Virus record (IMG/VR): IMGVR_UViG_3300036979_001044
Location: 1 to 64,000 of that record
DNA length: 64,000 nucleotides
Strand: one strand, 5' to 3'
Origin: a virus
In this document: piece after piece, positions 46,995 to 55,784 of the stretch
Numbering within the stretch: position 1 is the stretch's first letter
How the letters are laid out: each line of letters opens with the position of its first letter
The notes under the pieces: generated by a model
Databases searched by the model: none
The model's input: only the letters and a program-made list of their open reading frames with translations
Told to the model about the DNA's origin: nothing
Program-made: the position numbers and the translations under genes

Positions 46995-47062
46995 GGCTCG
47001 CTCTCCTATCTTCTGGTTCTGGAGTCGAGAATACGGGATGGAGGAAGAGGAGGCAATATCTC

Positions 47063-47106
47063 AAAAAGAAAGGGCCGCCAGATGTGGGGGGGAACACCTG
47101 AGACCC
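47063..47106 (-). terminator. Rho-independent terminator after the tail tube gene
   Basis: Minus strand GGGTCTCAGGTGT and ACATCTGGCGGCCC can pair (with G-U and one mismatch) around a C-rich loop, followed by TTTCTTTTT. It lies 36 nt after the tube stop codon. A partial stop here would keep tube and sheath transcripts abundant relative to downstream genes. Confidence 0.65.
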
Positions 47107-47141
47107 TTTGCTAGCTCAGACTATCATGTCCAAGCATTCTA

Positions 47142-47591
47142 TCAGATCATTTCGCTCTCGTCTTTGACTCGAATGGCGACGAACTCCATCTCCTCGCCAA
47201 CGATCCCGCGAGCGTCGATCGTCCAGTTGTGGCTGGCTATCTTGACCTGGTCGAGATAGCAAATCACCTTGTTGGTCTTGGTGTCCTCAACCTGCGCGTA
47301 CAGAACGCCGGTGGTGAGGATGTTGCTGAGGTGGTCGTCGGTCGTCTTTCCCGTCGCAGGGAACCAGCCCTTGCTCTTGAGCGTCTCGCCGACGATGCGA
47401 AACATCGAAGCGGTGAACCGCACCCGGTAGGCAACCGGGACGTGCTCCTCCACCTCGATGTTGTCGAGCACCTCGACCGGCTGGTACTCGATCTCCTCGG
47501 TGATCGCGACGTTCCTGGCGTAACCGACCTTGACGCCCTCGATGGAGAATCGAGCGCGCGCACCCGTCAAAAGGTTTCCTTTGGAAGCCAT
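47142..47591 (-). CDS. tail tube protein
   Basis: 149 aa; ATG after AAGGAGTGATCC. Beta-barrel-like sequence: TGARARFSIEGVKVGYARNV, then YQPVEVLDNIEVEEHVPV and FTASMFRIVGETLKSKGWFP, ending EEMEFVAIRVKDESEMI. This matches the XkdM/T4 gp19-like tube family found immediately after the sheath gene. Forms the inner tube enclosed by the sheath. Confidence 0.75.
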   Translation of the reverse strand: MASKGNLLTGARARFSIEGVKVGYARNVAITEEIEYQPVEVLDNIEVEEHVPVAYRVRFTASMFRIVGETLKSKGWFPATGKTTDDHLSNILTTGVLYAQVEDTKTNKVICYLDQVKIASHNWTIDARGIVGEEMEFVAIRVKDESEMI

Positions 47592-47601
47592 GGATCACTC
47601 C

Positions 47602-49908
47602 TTATGCCGTCTGGCGGATCGTCACCAGGTGAACGGTGTTTTTCACGAAGTTGACGGGAATTACCGGGGCCATCTCGACCTCTACGTCGAGCACATCGAC
47701 CGCCAGCTCTACCCCCAAGCTCCTCCAGGCCACCAGCACCAGAGAGTCCACCAGCAATCCAAGGGTGCTCAGCGCGATTCCCCTGGCGGCGTTGATGGTC
47801 CCAGCGAATCCTCGCTTGCCCACCGCAAACTCCATGTTGGTTCGGAAATTGAAGCAACTGAAGTTGACCGCGGCATTCACCGAGCCCTCGGTATAGGCCA
47901 GGTTGTTGGAGGATAGGTGAGTGGTCACGTTGCGGACGAACCGCCGGCCCACGCCCTCGACGTTTTCCAGAAAACAGAGCCCGCCCTGGATCATCTCCTC
48001 GGAGTCGTCGGTGGGGTTCCACGAAACATCCTGGCGAATGGCCAGCACGTTCGCGTACTTGAAGGTCAGCGAGGTACCGACCGGAGCGCCCGCTTGCATG
48101 CCCGCAGCGATGGCCGCGGCGAAGGGCGGCAGGAACTCTTGGCGCTCGCCGGCAGTGTTGTAGCGCTCAATGGCCTGGGGGAACGCTCGGATGTGGCGGG
48201 TGTTCAGGTCAACCGCCTGCTCCTTGGCCTCGTCCTTGGTGGGGACATCGGTGAGCCCAGCGTTGAGCAACCCGACGAACCCATCGCGCTCCGAACGGCC
48301 GATGCCGCACATGTACGCGCAATGGGCGTCCAGCGCAGAGGCTACCGCCGGATCTCCGCTCAGCACCACGATCGAGTTGACCCCGATCTTCTTCAGCAGG
48401 TTGAGCGCATTCTGCCAGTGGGTGAAGAGGGTTGTCCCCTCGCTCCCGCCGGAAAGGAAGGTCGCGGCCACGGTGTTGACCGGAGCGCCGCCCTTGGCCC
48501 CTGAAGCCTTCGCCGCAGAGATATACTGCGAGCTGGTGTTGATCCACTCGATGCAGGACCAGAGATTGGCGTAGAAGGCCGGATTGGCGGGAGAGAGGCA
48601 GTTTTGCACTCCCTGGGCTCCGGTGGTCACATCCAGATCGGCCGGAGAGAAAGTCGTCTTCCCGGTGACCAGGGTGAAGACGAACCCGGCCGCGGAAGCG
48701 TACCGGGCGTTGAAGTAGTCGGCGCATTTCTGGAGCGTCGACTGCACCGCTACTGTCGTGCGCCCGGCGTTGGCCGAGAAGGTGATGGTCTGGGCCGCTT
48801 CCACCTCTCCGAGCGCGAGGTATTGCAGCTCGGAAAAACTGCCCACGCCGACCGCGGGGGTGGTGCCAGTCAGCGTGATCTTCTCCAGCTGGGTTGCCCC
48901 GGCAGGGCTCAGGCCGATGAGCATCAGCCGCTTGGTACTTGCCCCGCTGGAGACCGAGGTCACTGCCAGGTTGCCCACGTAGCCGCAGGCGAACTTGGCC
49001 AGACCCTTGACCGGATTCGCTCCAGCCGCCAGAGTGAGTATCGTGGTCCCGCCAGTGTTCTTGGTCACGGTCACCGTTCCGACGATGGTGCCGATGACGC
49101 GCGCCCCAAGAATCTTGGAGAAGGTCAGCACGCCATTGACCAGTGTGGTGCCGGCGAGGGTGATGGTCTCGCTGATAGCCGCCGCGGAGGCATCCAGTCC
49201 GTAGACGAGGAGCAAGAGCCCCGTGTCGGATGCGCTGGAGGATACCGCGTTGACCAGTCCGTCCACGGTGAGCTGGCTGGCGATATCTCCATCCAGGCCC
49301 AGATTCGCCCGGGTGGCCTTGGCCACGATCGCCCCGCTCGACTCGACCTCCGCGGTCATCGTGTCCCAGCCGTTGGTGGGCTTCACGTACTTCAGGTGGA
49401 AGAACACGTCCCCGCCCACGTCATCCCCGGCCTCGACCTGGTCCTCGAAGGCGATGGTGATGAGTTTGCCCTGCACCGTTCCGTCGGCGATTGAGATGTT
49501 GATCTGGGAGGTGAAGGCGCCGTAGTCGATGCTGGAGAGCGAGAGGGAATTGCCGTAGCTGTTGCCCAGCGAGGCGGCGGACTGGGTGGCTGGGTTGATC
49601 TTCATCGCCACCACTTCCTGCGCCCCAGCTGTGATGTCCGGATCTTTGGAGGGGGCGAACAGCATGTCCGCCACCTCGCGCAGATCGCCGGAGCGGAACA
49701 GCTGCTTGCCTTTCTCGGGCTTGGTCAGCCGCAAGAACTCCTTGGGCTCGGTCATTGCCGATGCCGGTTTCCCGCCAACTGCCGTTCCGAGGACTGCTAC
49801 GATTCCAGAAGCCCCTAGCCCTACTTGCTCCAGGCCCGAAGCATCGACCTGCGAGTAGCTTCCCGGCACGCTGATCAGCCGTCCGTTGAAAAAGATGCTG
49901 GTTGCCAT
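47602..49908 (-). CDS. tail sheath protein
   Basis: 768 aa, larger than T4 gp18 (659). Starts MATSIFFNGRLISVPGSYSQ, typical of sheath N-termini that form the intersubunit arm, then GASGIVAVLGTAVGGKPAS. Repeated Ig-like insert domains with G-T-T and TLTGTTPAVGVGSF make up the middle. The C-terminus has RQDVSWNPTDDSEEMIQGGL and FVRNVTTHLSSNN, as in sheath C-terminal domains. Confirms a contractile tail. Confidence 0.88.
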   Translation of the reverse strand: MATSIFFNGRLISVPGSYSQVDASGLEQVGLGASGIVAVLGTAVGGKPASAMTEPKEFLRLTKPEKGKQLFRSGDLREVADMLFAPSKDPDITAGAQEVVAMKINPATQSAASLGNSYGNSLSLSSIDYGAFTSQINISIADGTVQGKLITIAFEDQVEAGDDVGGDVFFHLKYVKPTNGWDTMTAEVESSGAIVAKATRANLGLDGDIASQLTVDGLVNAVSSSASDTGLLLLVYGLDASAAAISETITLAGTTLVNGVLTFSKILGARVIGTIVGTVTVTKNTGGTTILTLAAGANPVKGLAKFACGYVGNLAVTSVSSGASTKRLMLIGLSPAGATQLEKITLTGTTPAVGVGSFSELQYLALGEVEAAQTITFSANAGRTTVAVQSTLQKCADYFNARYASAAGFVFTLVTGKTTFSPADLDVTTGAQGVQNCLSPANPAFYANLWSCIEWINTSSQYISAAKASGAKGGAPVNTVAATFLSGGSEGTTLFTHWQNALNLLKKIGVNSIVVLSGDPAVASALDAHCAYMCGIGRSERDGFVGLLNAGLTDVPTKDEAKEQAVDLNTRHIRAFPQAIERYNTAGERQEFLPPFAAAIAAGMQAGAPVGTSLTFKYANVLAIRQDVSWNPTDDSEEMIQGGLCFLENVEGVGRRFVRNVTTHLSSNNLAYTEGSVNAAVNFSCFNFRTNMEFAVGKRGFAGTINAARGIALSTLGLLVDSLVLVAWRSLGVELAVDVLDVEVEMAPVIPVNFVKNTVHLVTIRQTA

Positions 49909-49917
49909 GATCGCTCC

Positions 49918-50187
49918 TTAGTTGGTGGGGGTCGCCATGAATTTCTGGAACGCCTCGCGCCACCCCAGGACGGTCAGCGGGCCTAGCTTCATGCGCTTGA
50001 CGTGATTGCGGAACCCAGCCAATTGGTCGAAGCGCTTTCCTGAGAGCCGAGCCCAGACATCAAAGCTCACCGACACCTTGGGGCCAGGCTTCTCGGCTTC
50101 TGGAGCGGGTTGAGTAGCGGCGGCAGGCTCCTCAACCGGATCGGCGGGAGCATCGGCCTCGAAAATTTCAGGTTTGGTCTCCGGCAT
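49918..50187 (-). CDS. small tail-region protein, 89 aa
   Basis: Start at ATG 50187 after GAGGAAACCG, inside the end of the previous gene. Acidic, Pro/Ala-rich N-terminal half (IFEADAPADPVEEPAAATQP), then a basic half (VSFDVWARLSGKRFDQLAG). The basic half recalls small proteins encoded before sheath genes. Function unknown. Confidence 0.5.
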   Translation of the reverse strand: MPETKPEIFEADAPADPVEEPAAATQPAPEAEKPGPKVSVSFDVWARLSGKRFDQLAGFRNHVKRMKLGPLTVLGWREAFQKFMATPTN

Positions 50188-50857
50188 CGGTTTCCTCTCC
50201 GTCGTAGTATATGGATACGTTGGTATTGACCTCCCCAACATCACTCGGGCTTCCGCTTTTGTCAACGGCAATGCCCGAAACCCTGAAGGCCTTAGTCAAG
50301 CGAGAATCCCGAGAGATCTGCTGCAACTCGCGCTCGCAGTAGAAGATGATCCGCCGCAAAAAAAGATGCTCGGGCATGTAAGCCGGATCGAGCATCAGCT
50401 CCTCTCCAGAAACCTTGATGCTGGCCAAGCCTTTCTCGGTGAGCTGCTCCAGTCCGGCGAGCAAGATGGCCTTGGCCATCTCGTAGTAGTAGGCGGTGGT
50501 GTCGGGATGCTCGGAGATGACGGTCAGAAAATAGGTGTGCTCCCAGATGGCTGTGTTGATGTCGCAATGATAGTATTTATCGCTCTCGTCCATCACCATG
50601 CCGCCGTCATCGCCGAGGACGGTCTGGCTTTCGCCCTCACTGCCCAAGGTAACAGCAATGGCCGGGTACCTGTTATCCTGGCGGGAGTAGCCGTTGACCA
50701 GAACGATCGGGTGGGCCGCGAAAAAGATTTTTATCGCTGCGACCTCGGCGTCGGATAAACCGTAGTTTTCCAGAAAAATATCTTCCAGAATGAGCGGGTC
50801 AGCGACGATAGCGTCAAAGCCCTCTTGGAGCAGATCGATTAGGTACCGTTGAATCAT
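50168..50857 (-). CDS. hypothetical neck/tail-terminator-region protein
   Basis: 229 aa. Begins MIQRYLIDLLQEGFDAIVAD with helices, then GYSRQDNRYPAIAVTLGSEG and YYHCDINTAIWEHTYFLTVI, a beta pattern seen in tail terminator or neck proteins. Overlaps the upstream stop (ATGA-type). Position upstream of sheath and tube supports a tail-completion role, not proven. Confidence 0.55.
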   Translation of the reverse strand: MIQRYLIDLLQEGFDAIVADPLILEDIFLENYGLSDAEVAAIKIFFAAHPIVLVNGYSRQDNRYPAIAVTLGSEGESQTVLGDDGGMVMDESDKYYHCDINTAIWEHTYFLTVISEHPDTTAYYYEMAKAILLAGLEQLTEKGLASIKVSGEELMLDPAYMPEHLFLRRIIFYCERELQQISRDSRLTKAFRVSGIAVDKSGSPSDVGEVNTNVSIYYDGEETDAGDQT

Positions 50858-51672
50858 TTTGAACCCTCAAAATAAGCCGCAAAAGCCTCTGGAGCAATTT
50901 TTTGCACGTAATCGGCTACCTGCTTCGCCAGGTGCTGGGCGGGGATAGCCTTGCGTATCCAGCCAGTAGTGACCCGGGTCGAGATGGTCCGAAAAGTCAT
51001 GTAGGAATTCTGGGTTGCTTTCTCGTAGGTCTTCTCCATCTTCACCATGCCCGAGTAGATATCGGTCTTGTGGTGCGGCTTGAGCAACGGGATACCCATG
51101 TCCGCGGTATCGAGTCGCGATCCCCAGTTGGTATTTCCGGAGGCCCCGCCGAAAGATCCGGTCAGCTGTTTCGCTGCTCCGTAGACCTCCTTGCCTAGCT
51201 TCTTGGCGTTGGCTACTGCCTGATTCCCGCCATAAGCCGATCCCATTGGTTGCCCGATTTGATTGGTCGAGCCAGGAGTGGTGTGGCGGAAGGGGATAGC
51301 CCGATAGTAGCCAGGCTTGCTCCCGCCCTGTGCCTTGGTCGCGCGCTTTCCCTTCTGCCCGAAGGGAGCAACCGGAACACTCGAACCCAACAGGATCTTG
51401 CGCAGATCAACTTGTGGAGATCCGTCTTCCAGCATATGGGGGATCTCACCCACCAGCGCGATTACCGCCATTCCGGGCGAAGATTCTATCGGCTGGATGC
51501 CTCGGATGTAGTCATTGCGAAAACTAGATTTGAGCCCAGAAGCGAGTTTGATCCAATGGGCACGGGCAGCCCCGGCAATTCCCCCGATCACGCTATCGAC
51601 GGCCTCCTTGGAGAGCCCAGCGGCCAAGTGAGGCGGGATCAATGCCCCCACCATTTCTACTTTGATGCTCAT
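50854..51672 (-). CDS. neck protein candidate
   Basis: 272 aa. N-terminal helices (SKEAVDSVIGGIAGAARAHW), then IALVGEIPHMLEDGSPQVDL, a pattern like minor head-tail joining proteins (HK97 gp10-type: E-x-G-x-x-P-x-x-D-L). A Gly/Lys-rich middle (GQKGKRATKAQGGSKPGYY) and a C-terminal helix. Couples to the next gene by overlapping stop and start. Confidence 0.55.
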   Translation of the reverse strand: MSIKVEMVGALIPPHLAAGLSKEAVDSVIGGIAGAARAHWIKLASGLKSSFRNDYIRGIQPIESSPGMAVIALVGEIPHMLEDGSPQVDLRKILLGSSVPVAPFGQKGKRATKAQGGSKPGYYRAIPFRHTTPGSTNQIGQPMGSAYGGNQAVANAKKLGKEVYGAAKQLTGSFGGASGNTNWGSRLDTADMGIPLLKPHHKTDIYSGMVKMEKTYEKATQNSYMTFRTISTRVTTGWIRKAIPAQHLAKQVADYVQKIAPEAFAAYFEGSK

Positions 51673-52493
51673 CCGTGCGCCTCCGGGATGAAGTCGTAAC
51701 GCACCAGGGCCTGGATGGGCAATCCTTTGGGATCTCCACGCGGTGTTTTGGGATTCGACACTTTGAACTTCTTCGAGGTCTGCCGGATGATGTGCGGGTG
51801 CTCCACCACCAGGACCACGGGGTGGCAGAGGTAGTGGAGAGAAAGTTTGGTGCCGCTTTCTGGAATAGCAGCGGGACGGAACTTCACCTTGCCCAGCTCG
51901 ATGAAAAAATCCTGATCGGGTTTGTAGGTGCGCGAGAACGATCGAAAATAATTCACCCCAGCCACTGGATACCGACCAGTTACCGTGTCGGTACCATCGG
52001 AGTTGACCGTCTCCACGTAGACGACCTCGCTCTCCAGAATGGTCAGCTTGTCGTAGTAGCCTATCTTGTTTTCGTGGCGGGTGGTCAGCATCATCGACCC
52101 AGCCATCCAGTTGCCAATTTTGTCCCAGGGGCTGTACTCGTTCTGGATAGAAGTGATCACCCCGCGGATGGTCATCGCGTTGTTGGTCTCGATGATCTTC
52201 TTTTGCACCTCATCCATGTTGCCAATCTCATCGTAGTTCGGCGGGAGATCTCCCCCGAAGTAGTGCCAGCCCGATCCCTTGCACAGCGGGCAATTCGGGT
52301 CGGGTTGCTCGGTCTGGGTGACCACCGGGCGGCAAGGACAGATAGACGCCCGCTCCCAGGCCAGCAAGTACCCTTTGGTCTCGACCAAGAGGGCGAAGGC
52401 GTCGGGCAGGAAGTCCGCCCGGGACATCGACTCCTTCATCCCCACCGGGGTTCCAGAAACTGGAAAAGTCGGACGGGTCGGGGTGATGGTCAT
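51669..52493 (-). CDS. virion protein with zinc-binding CxC/CxxC
   Basis: 274 aa. A cysteine set at about 52-72 (SICPCRPVV, then PNCPLCKGSGWHYFGG) fits a zinc ribbon; the remainder is beta-rich (DKLTILESEVVYVETVNSDG). A similar cysteine set occurs in connector or head-completion proteins of other phages. Overlaps both neighbours by 4 nt. Confidence 0.55.
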   Translation of the reverse strand: MTITPTRPTFPVSGTPVGMKESMSRADFLPDAFALLVETKGYLLAWERASICPCRPVVTQTEQPDPNCPLCKGSGWHYFGGDLPPNYDEIGNMDEVQKKIIETNNAMTIRGVITSIQNEYSPWDKIGNWMAGSMMLTTRHENKIGYYDKLTILESEVVYVETVNSDGTDTVTGRYPVAGVNYFRSFSRTYKPDQDFFIELGKVKFRPAAIPESGTKLSLHYLCHPVVLVVEHPHIIRQTSKKFKVSNPKTPRGDPKGLPIQALVRYDFIPEAHG

Positions 52494-53518
52494 GCCACCA
52501 CCATCCGCAAACCTTTGTAGTATTTCTCAAGGGTTGGGATTACTTGCTTGATTTCCTTCTCGTATTGGGCGAGCCGGGCGCCATAACCCGCGTACATCGC
52601 CGAAGAAGTTGTGGTATATCCTTGACTTAGCCCGTCGATGCTCAAATTCTGGGACGCAATACCCGCACCCCCTAGTAAATCGCCTAGGGGGTTTAATGGC
52701 CCGAAAGACGCCAGCTTAGCGATGGCGTCGCGCAACACCGGCGGGAGGGTCCCGCTCTCGAACCCGGCGGTGTAGTCGATCTGGAAAACCCCAGGGATGA
52801 AGCGCCGGGCGCCGTAGAGATAAGGCAACCACGGCCCCGTCGTCCCCATCACCACCACACCCGACCCCGCGACGCCCGGCACTACCTGAACGTGACCGGC
52901 CTCTCGTTCGACCTGGAGGAACTCCCGCCCGAAGGTCTGGACGGTGTTGCCCCCCGCTCCGGGGATGACGATGCGAAGCTCATCCACGTCGATGATCGGA
53001 TAGTCCTTGGTCTTGATGAACACGTACTCGCGGAAGTCCTCTGCGTAGTAGTCGTGCAGCTCGGAGGTGATTGGCTTGGGGCGCAGCGAGAGTTGCAGGC
53101 GGTGTTCAAACCAGGAGACCGCTGACTTGATGAACCACTCGTAGAGCGAGTCGGGCATCGGTTCCCCGGCATCGTTGGTCAGATCGAGCCCAAAGAGGTA
53201 GTTATTCTTCAGTTCGGCCACCGAAACGATGTCGAGAGCGAAGTCCCCTTCACCTTGTTGCGCATCGGAAAGAGAGGATTCCAGGAGAGAGACCGAATGG
53301 AAGTAGCTAGATTTGTAGTAGTATCCAGCAGCTCCAGCGCTGTCGGTGCATTCGTAGACCATCTTCCCCGATTCCAGCGCGATTCTCGTGCTGGGGTCGG
53401 TGACCTCAACGTAAACGCCGTCGAGCCCAGTGATGGAGCGGTAGATCTTGATCCGGTTGAAGGTCCGTTGGACTACTTCCAGATTCGCGACCACGACTTT
53501 CAGGGTGATGACTGCCAT
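52490..53518 (-). CDS. head-tail connector candidate
   Basis: 342 aa. N-terminal FN3-like domain (NRIKIYRSITGLDGVYVEVT), then LYEWFIKSAVSWFEHRLQLS, a helix pattern of adaptor proteins, YPIIDVDELRIVIPG and FQIDYTAGFESGTLPPVLRDAI, as in gp6/gp15-type adaptors. A Tyr/Gly loop near the C-terminus. Likely joins portal to neck. Confidence 0.55.
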   Translation of the reverse strand: MAVITLKVVVANLEVVQRTFNRIKIYRSITGLDGVYVEVTDPSTRIALESGKMVYECTDSAGAAGYYYKSSYFHSVSLLESSLSDAQQGEGDFALDIVSVAELKNNYLFGLDLTNDAGEPMPDSLYEWFIKSAVSWFEHRLQLSLRPKPITSELHDYYAEDFREYVFIKTKDYPIIDVDELRIVIPGAGGNTVQTFGREFLQVEREAGHVQVVPGVAGSGVVVMGTTGPWLPYLYGARRFIPGVFQIDYTAGFESGTLPPVLRDAIAKLASFGPLNPLGDLLGGAGIASQNLSIDGLSQGYTTTSSAMYAGYGARLAQYEKEIKQVIPTLEKYYKGLRMVVA

Positions 53519-53962
53519 CTAGTCCTCCTCGGACATCGAGGTGAAAAGGGTTGGTCGCTCCGACTGCGATACGATCACCGGGGACAGCTCGGCTTGCGCC
53601 GACAAGAAGGATTCCAATTCCTCGCTGCCCAGCCCCGGGATGTCCTCTCCCGTTAGGGTGTCTGGTTGGATGATACGGGTCTCCGGGGCACTGGGGCAAC
53701 CCCCATCCGCGCCGCCTCCAGTATGCACATTGGAGTGATACTCGATTTCCAGAGAATCTCCCGCGAGTGGAACCTCCTTCATCACCACCTTGCGGTTGCC
53801 CTGCACAAAAAATCCGTCATCCCAGGAACGGACCTTCAGCCGCCCATTGACGAACACCTGCACCGTCTCCGGCGTGAAGTCGAAGGAGACGTAGAACTCG
53901 GTATTGACCCCATCGACTGCGCCGATCAGCGTGTCTCCAGCGGTCTCCTTGAGCGTGATCAT
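53519..53962 (-). CDS. small virion protein, paralog of the preceding gene
   Basis: 147 aa. Residues 10-75 (GVNTEFYVSFDFTPETVQVF, then VVMKEVPLAGDSLEIEY) match the upstream 80-aa protein over the same pattern: V-N-x-x-F, T-V-x-V-x-x-N-G, K-E-x-P-L-x-G-D-S-L. The C-terminal ~70 residues are an acidic extension with one Cys. The pair arose by duplication; the domain is a short beta sandwich often found in tail/neck or fibre proteins. Confidence 0.55.
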   Translation of the reverse strand: MITLKETAGDTLIGAVDGVNTEFYVSFDFTPETVQVFVNGRLKVRSWDDGFFVQGNRKVVMKEVPLAGDSLEIEYHSNVHTGGGADGGCPSAPETRIIQPDTLTGEDIPGLGSEELESFLSAQAELSPVIVSQSERPTLFTSMSEED

Positions 53963-54201
53963 GGGACCTCGTACTGGACGGATAGGCTATCCCCGGTGAG
54001 AGGTGCTTCCTTCATCTGGATCTGCCGGCTGCCCAGCTCTTCGTACCCGGTGTCCCAGCCAGGTACCAGCCGCACACCATTTTTCCAGACCGACACCGTT
54101 CCAGAAAAGTATTCGGCACTCGTCCAGAAAATCCGATTCACCCCATCCGGCTCAGGGGTGACCAGTTCGCGCATCAAGTCCCTCGCGATCATAATGGCCA
54201 T
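53959..54201 (-). CDS. small virion protein, 80 aa, paralog of the next gene
   Basis: Beta domain GVNRIFWTSAEYFSGTVSVW, then QMKEAPLTGDSLSVQYEVP, shared with the 147-aa protein encoded immediately downstream. ATGA overlap with it. No further domain. See the paralog entry for the shared pattern. Confidence 0.55.
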   Translation of the reverse strand: MAIMIARDLMRELVTPEPDGVNRIFWTSAEYFSGTVSVWKNGVRLVPGWDTGYEELGSRQIQMKEAPLTGDSLSVQYEVP

Positions 54202-54419
54202 CGGCTAGCATCCACCCTGGTGCTCGCGTACCAGTCCAAATCCAACCCGTCGCAGCTCAAACGAAGTCGCTGGATATCCCCGAGCAGGTCTTCCAGTACT
54301 CCGCACAGATCATCCATGTGGCGGAAGGTCTCCGCGTGAAAGCGCAATGGACTGTACCGCTTTCCGGTCGTTTCCTCTAAAGAGATCTCGCGGGCGGTGT
54401 CATCCAGGTCGCCGCACAT
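54189..54419 (-). CDS. hypothetical protein, 76 aa
   Basis: Start placed at ATG 54419, overlapping the end of the preceding membrane gene. Acidic helical, with two Cys-containing stretches (MCGDLDDTAREISLEETTG, then MDDLCGVLEDLLGDIQRLR). It ends WYASTRVDASRWPL. No family recognised. Confidence 0.45.
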   Translation of the reverse strand: MCGDLDDTAREISLEETTGKRYSPLRFHAETFRHMDDLCGVLEDLLGDIQRLRLSCDGLDLDWYASTRVDASRWPL

Positions 54420-54876
54420 CCCCGGTATTTTCAGACAATTCCCGCACATAATCGCGTAGCTCCTGGTGCAAGTCCGTCTTGCTCCGGTTGTGCAGATCTT
54501 CCAGGCGCTGGAGGAGCGCGGGGCGTAACTGGCGCATTTCGTCGCGGATGTGATCAACTACGTTGAACAACGCATCCACTTTACGTCCGCGCGTAGACTC
54601 CATCGCCGTGTCCTCACGCACAAACTGCTCCCAGCGATCGCGCAACTTCTCCATGGTCTCGTCAAGTCGCATCACCACCCGCAACTCGCGTTCTTCGCAT
54701 TCCTTCCGCTGCACGATGAGCCCCGAGATAATATTGGCCAACTCCTGATATTTCTGTTCAGTTTTTTCGCGGTAGGTCTGAAGGAGTGAACGCATCAAGA
54801 ACCCGACGATCGAGAAGATCAATCCCACCGCGCCGCCTACGATCGCCAGGACGGTCTCAATGCTGATCGACGGCAT
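54400..54876 (-). CDS. membrane-anchored coiled-coil protein
   Basis: 158 aa from ATG 54876. N-terminal membrane segment (VLAIVGGAVGLIFSIVGFLM, about 9-28), then a long charged coiled coil (KTEQKYQELANIISGLIVQR and onward to EQFVREDTAMESTRG). Position next to a receiver-domain gene and a hydrolase gene suggests an envelope-associated accessory or spanin-like function. Not assigned. Confidence 0.5.
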   Translation of the reverse strand: MPSISIETVLAIVGGAVGLIFSIVGFLMRSLLQTYREKTEQKYQELANIISGLIVQRKECEERELRVVMRLDETMEKLRDRWEQFVREDTAMESTRGRKVDALFNVVDHIRDEMRQLRPALLQRLEDLHNRSKTDLHQELRDYVRELSENTGDVRRPG

Positions 54877-55258
54877 CCGCTTGCCCTTTCTCCCCGAGGA
54901 GGGTCCAGATTCGCGCCAACAATCGAGCCAATGGTTTGACCGGCTTGCCCAGCCAATCGTTGACATCATGGCGCAAATAATCCAACTGTATATCCACTCC
55001 TTCTACCGCGCTCAGCACAATGATGGGGAGATCTAGCGTACTGCGCTTCAACTCTTTTCTGGCGTATTCGATCACTTGCCAATTGCATGCCTTTGCCAGG
55101 CCGATGTCAATCACCAGAACATCTACCTCGAAGCTCACCAGGTGCTCCAGCGCTCCTTCCACTGTTGCCGCTTCCAGAATCTGGAACCCATAACGACTCA
55201 GGTACTCTCGGTGCACGACCTGGGCTTGTGCATCCTCGTCCACAAGCAACACCCGCAT
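54857..55258 (-). CDS. stand-alone response-regulator receiver (CheY-like) domain
   Basis: 133 aa from ATG 55258, 5 nt after AGGAGG. All receiver-domain landmarks are present: acidic pair at MRVLLVDED (D7, E8, D9), phospho-acceptor Asp51 in VLVIDIG, Ser83 in IIVLSAV and Lys105 in LGKPVK. No output domain follows. Receiver domains take a phosphate from a host histidine kinase. In a late phage operon it could intercept host two-component signalling or act as a phosphate sink. No kinase is in the window. Confidence 0.8.
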   Translation of the reverse strand: MRVLLVDEDAQAQVVHREYLSRYGFQILEAATVEGALEHLVSFEVDVLVIDIGLAKACNWQVIEYARKELKRSTLDLPIIVLSAVEGVDIQLDYLRHDVNDWLGKPVKPLARLLARIWTLLGEKGQADAVDQH

Positions 55259-55271
55259 ATCGGCCTCCTGG

Positions 55272-55775
55272 CTAGACCGGCGCGTCCAACTCTTCGAAGA
55301 AGGTTTCCGAATTCTTAAGGCAGATAGCCCATATAGCGCGGACATCGACATACTGCGGGTCCTCAAAATATTTTCCGATACCATTGAGCACCATCGCCAG
55401 GTACTCCGAGCAGAAAAGGCCCTTGTAAGTACGCAGCGGGTGGCGGACCTTGAGCTTCAGATAGCGCCAGCAGATCAGCAGCAGCCCGATGACCACCAGG
55501 CCCTGGTAGTCGTACTGCTCGCCAAAATGCGAAGACGTGGCACGCATCGCTTCCCAGATCTTCGGGTGCTCGATCCGGAAGCGCTTCCGCCAGATACGCT
55601 TCTTTTGCGGAATGGCGCGTACCCCTTTGGTCATTGCTTCAGCCACCCACAGCGCATCCCAGTCATTCGATTCGTAGACCAGAACCACATGGTTGAATTC
55701 GAATCCACTCACCTTGCGCACCAGCCACGCAGGAAAACCTTTATCCCGCTCAAATGCGATCCATACCTTGTTCAC
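55272..55775 (-). CDS. papain-like (NlpC/P60 superfamily, YiiX-type) hydrolase
   Basis: 167 aa starting at GTG after AAAGGAG. Pattern FEFNHVVLVYESNDWDALWVAE with a His at the strand end, then HFGEQYDYQGL, a hydrophobic stretch, and TYKGLFCSEYLAMVL with the catalytic Cys. This order (His before Cys) is the permuted papain-like amidase fold. It may cleave peptidoglycan peptides or lipid/amide bonds. It is the only likely cell-wall hydrolase in the window. Confidence 0.6.
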   Translation of the reverse strand: MNKVWIAFERDKGFPAWLVRKVSGFEFNHVVLVYESNDWDALWVAEAMTKGVRAIPQKKRIWRKRFRIEHPKIWEAMRATSSHFGEQYDYQGLVVIGLLLICWRYLKLKVRHPLRTYKGLFCSEYLAMVLNGIGKYFEDPQYVDVRAIWAICLKNSETFFEELDAPV

Positions 55776-55784
55776 GGATCTCCT

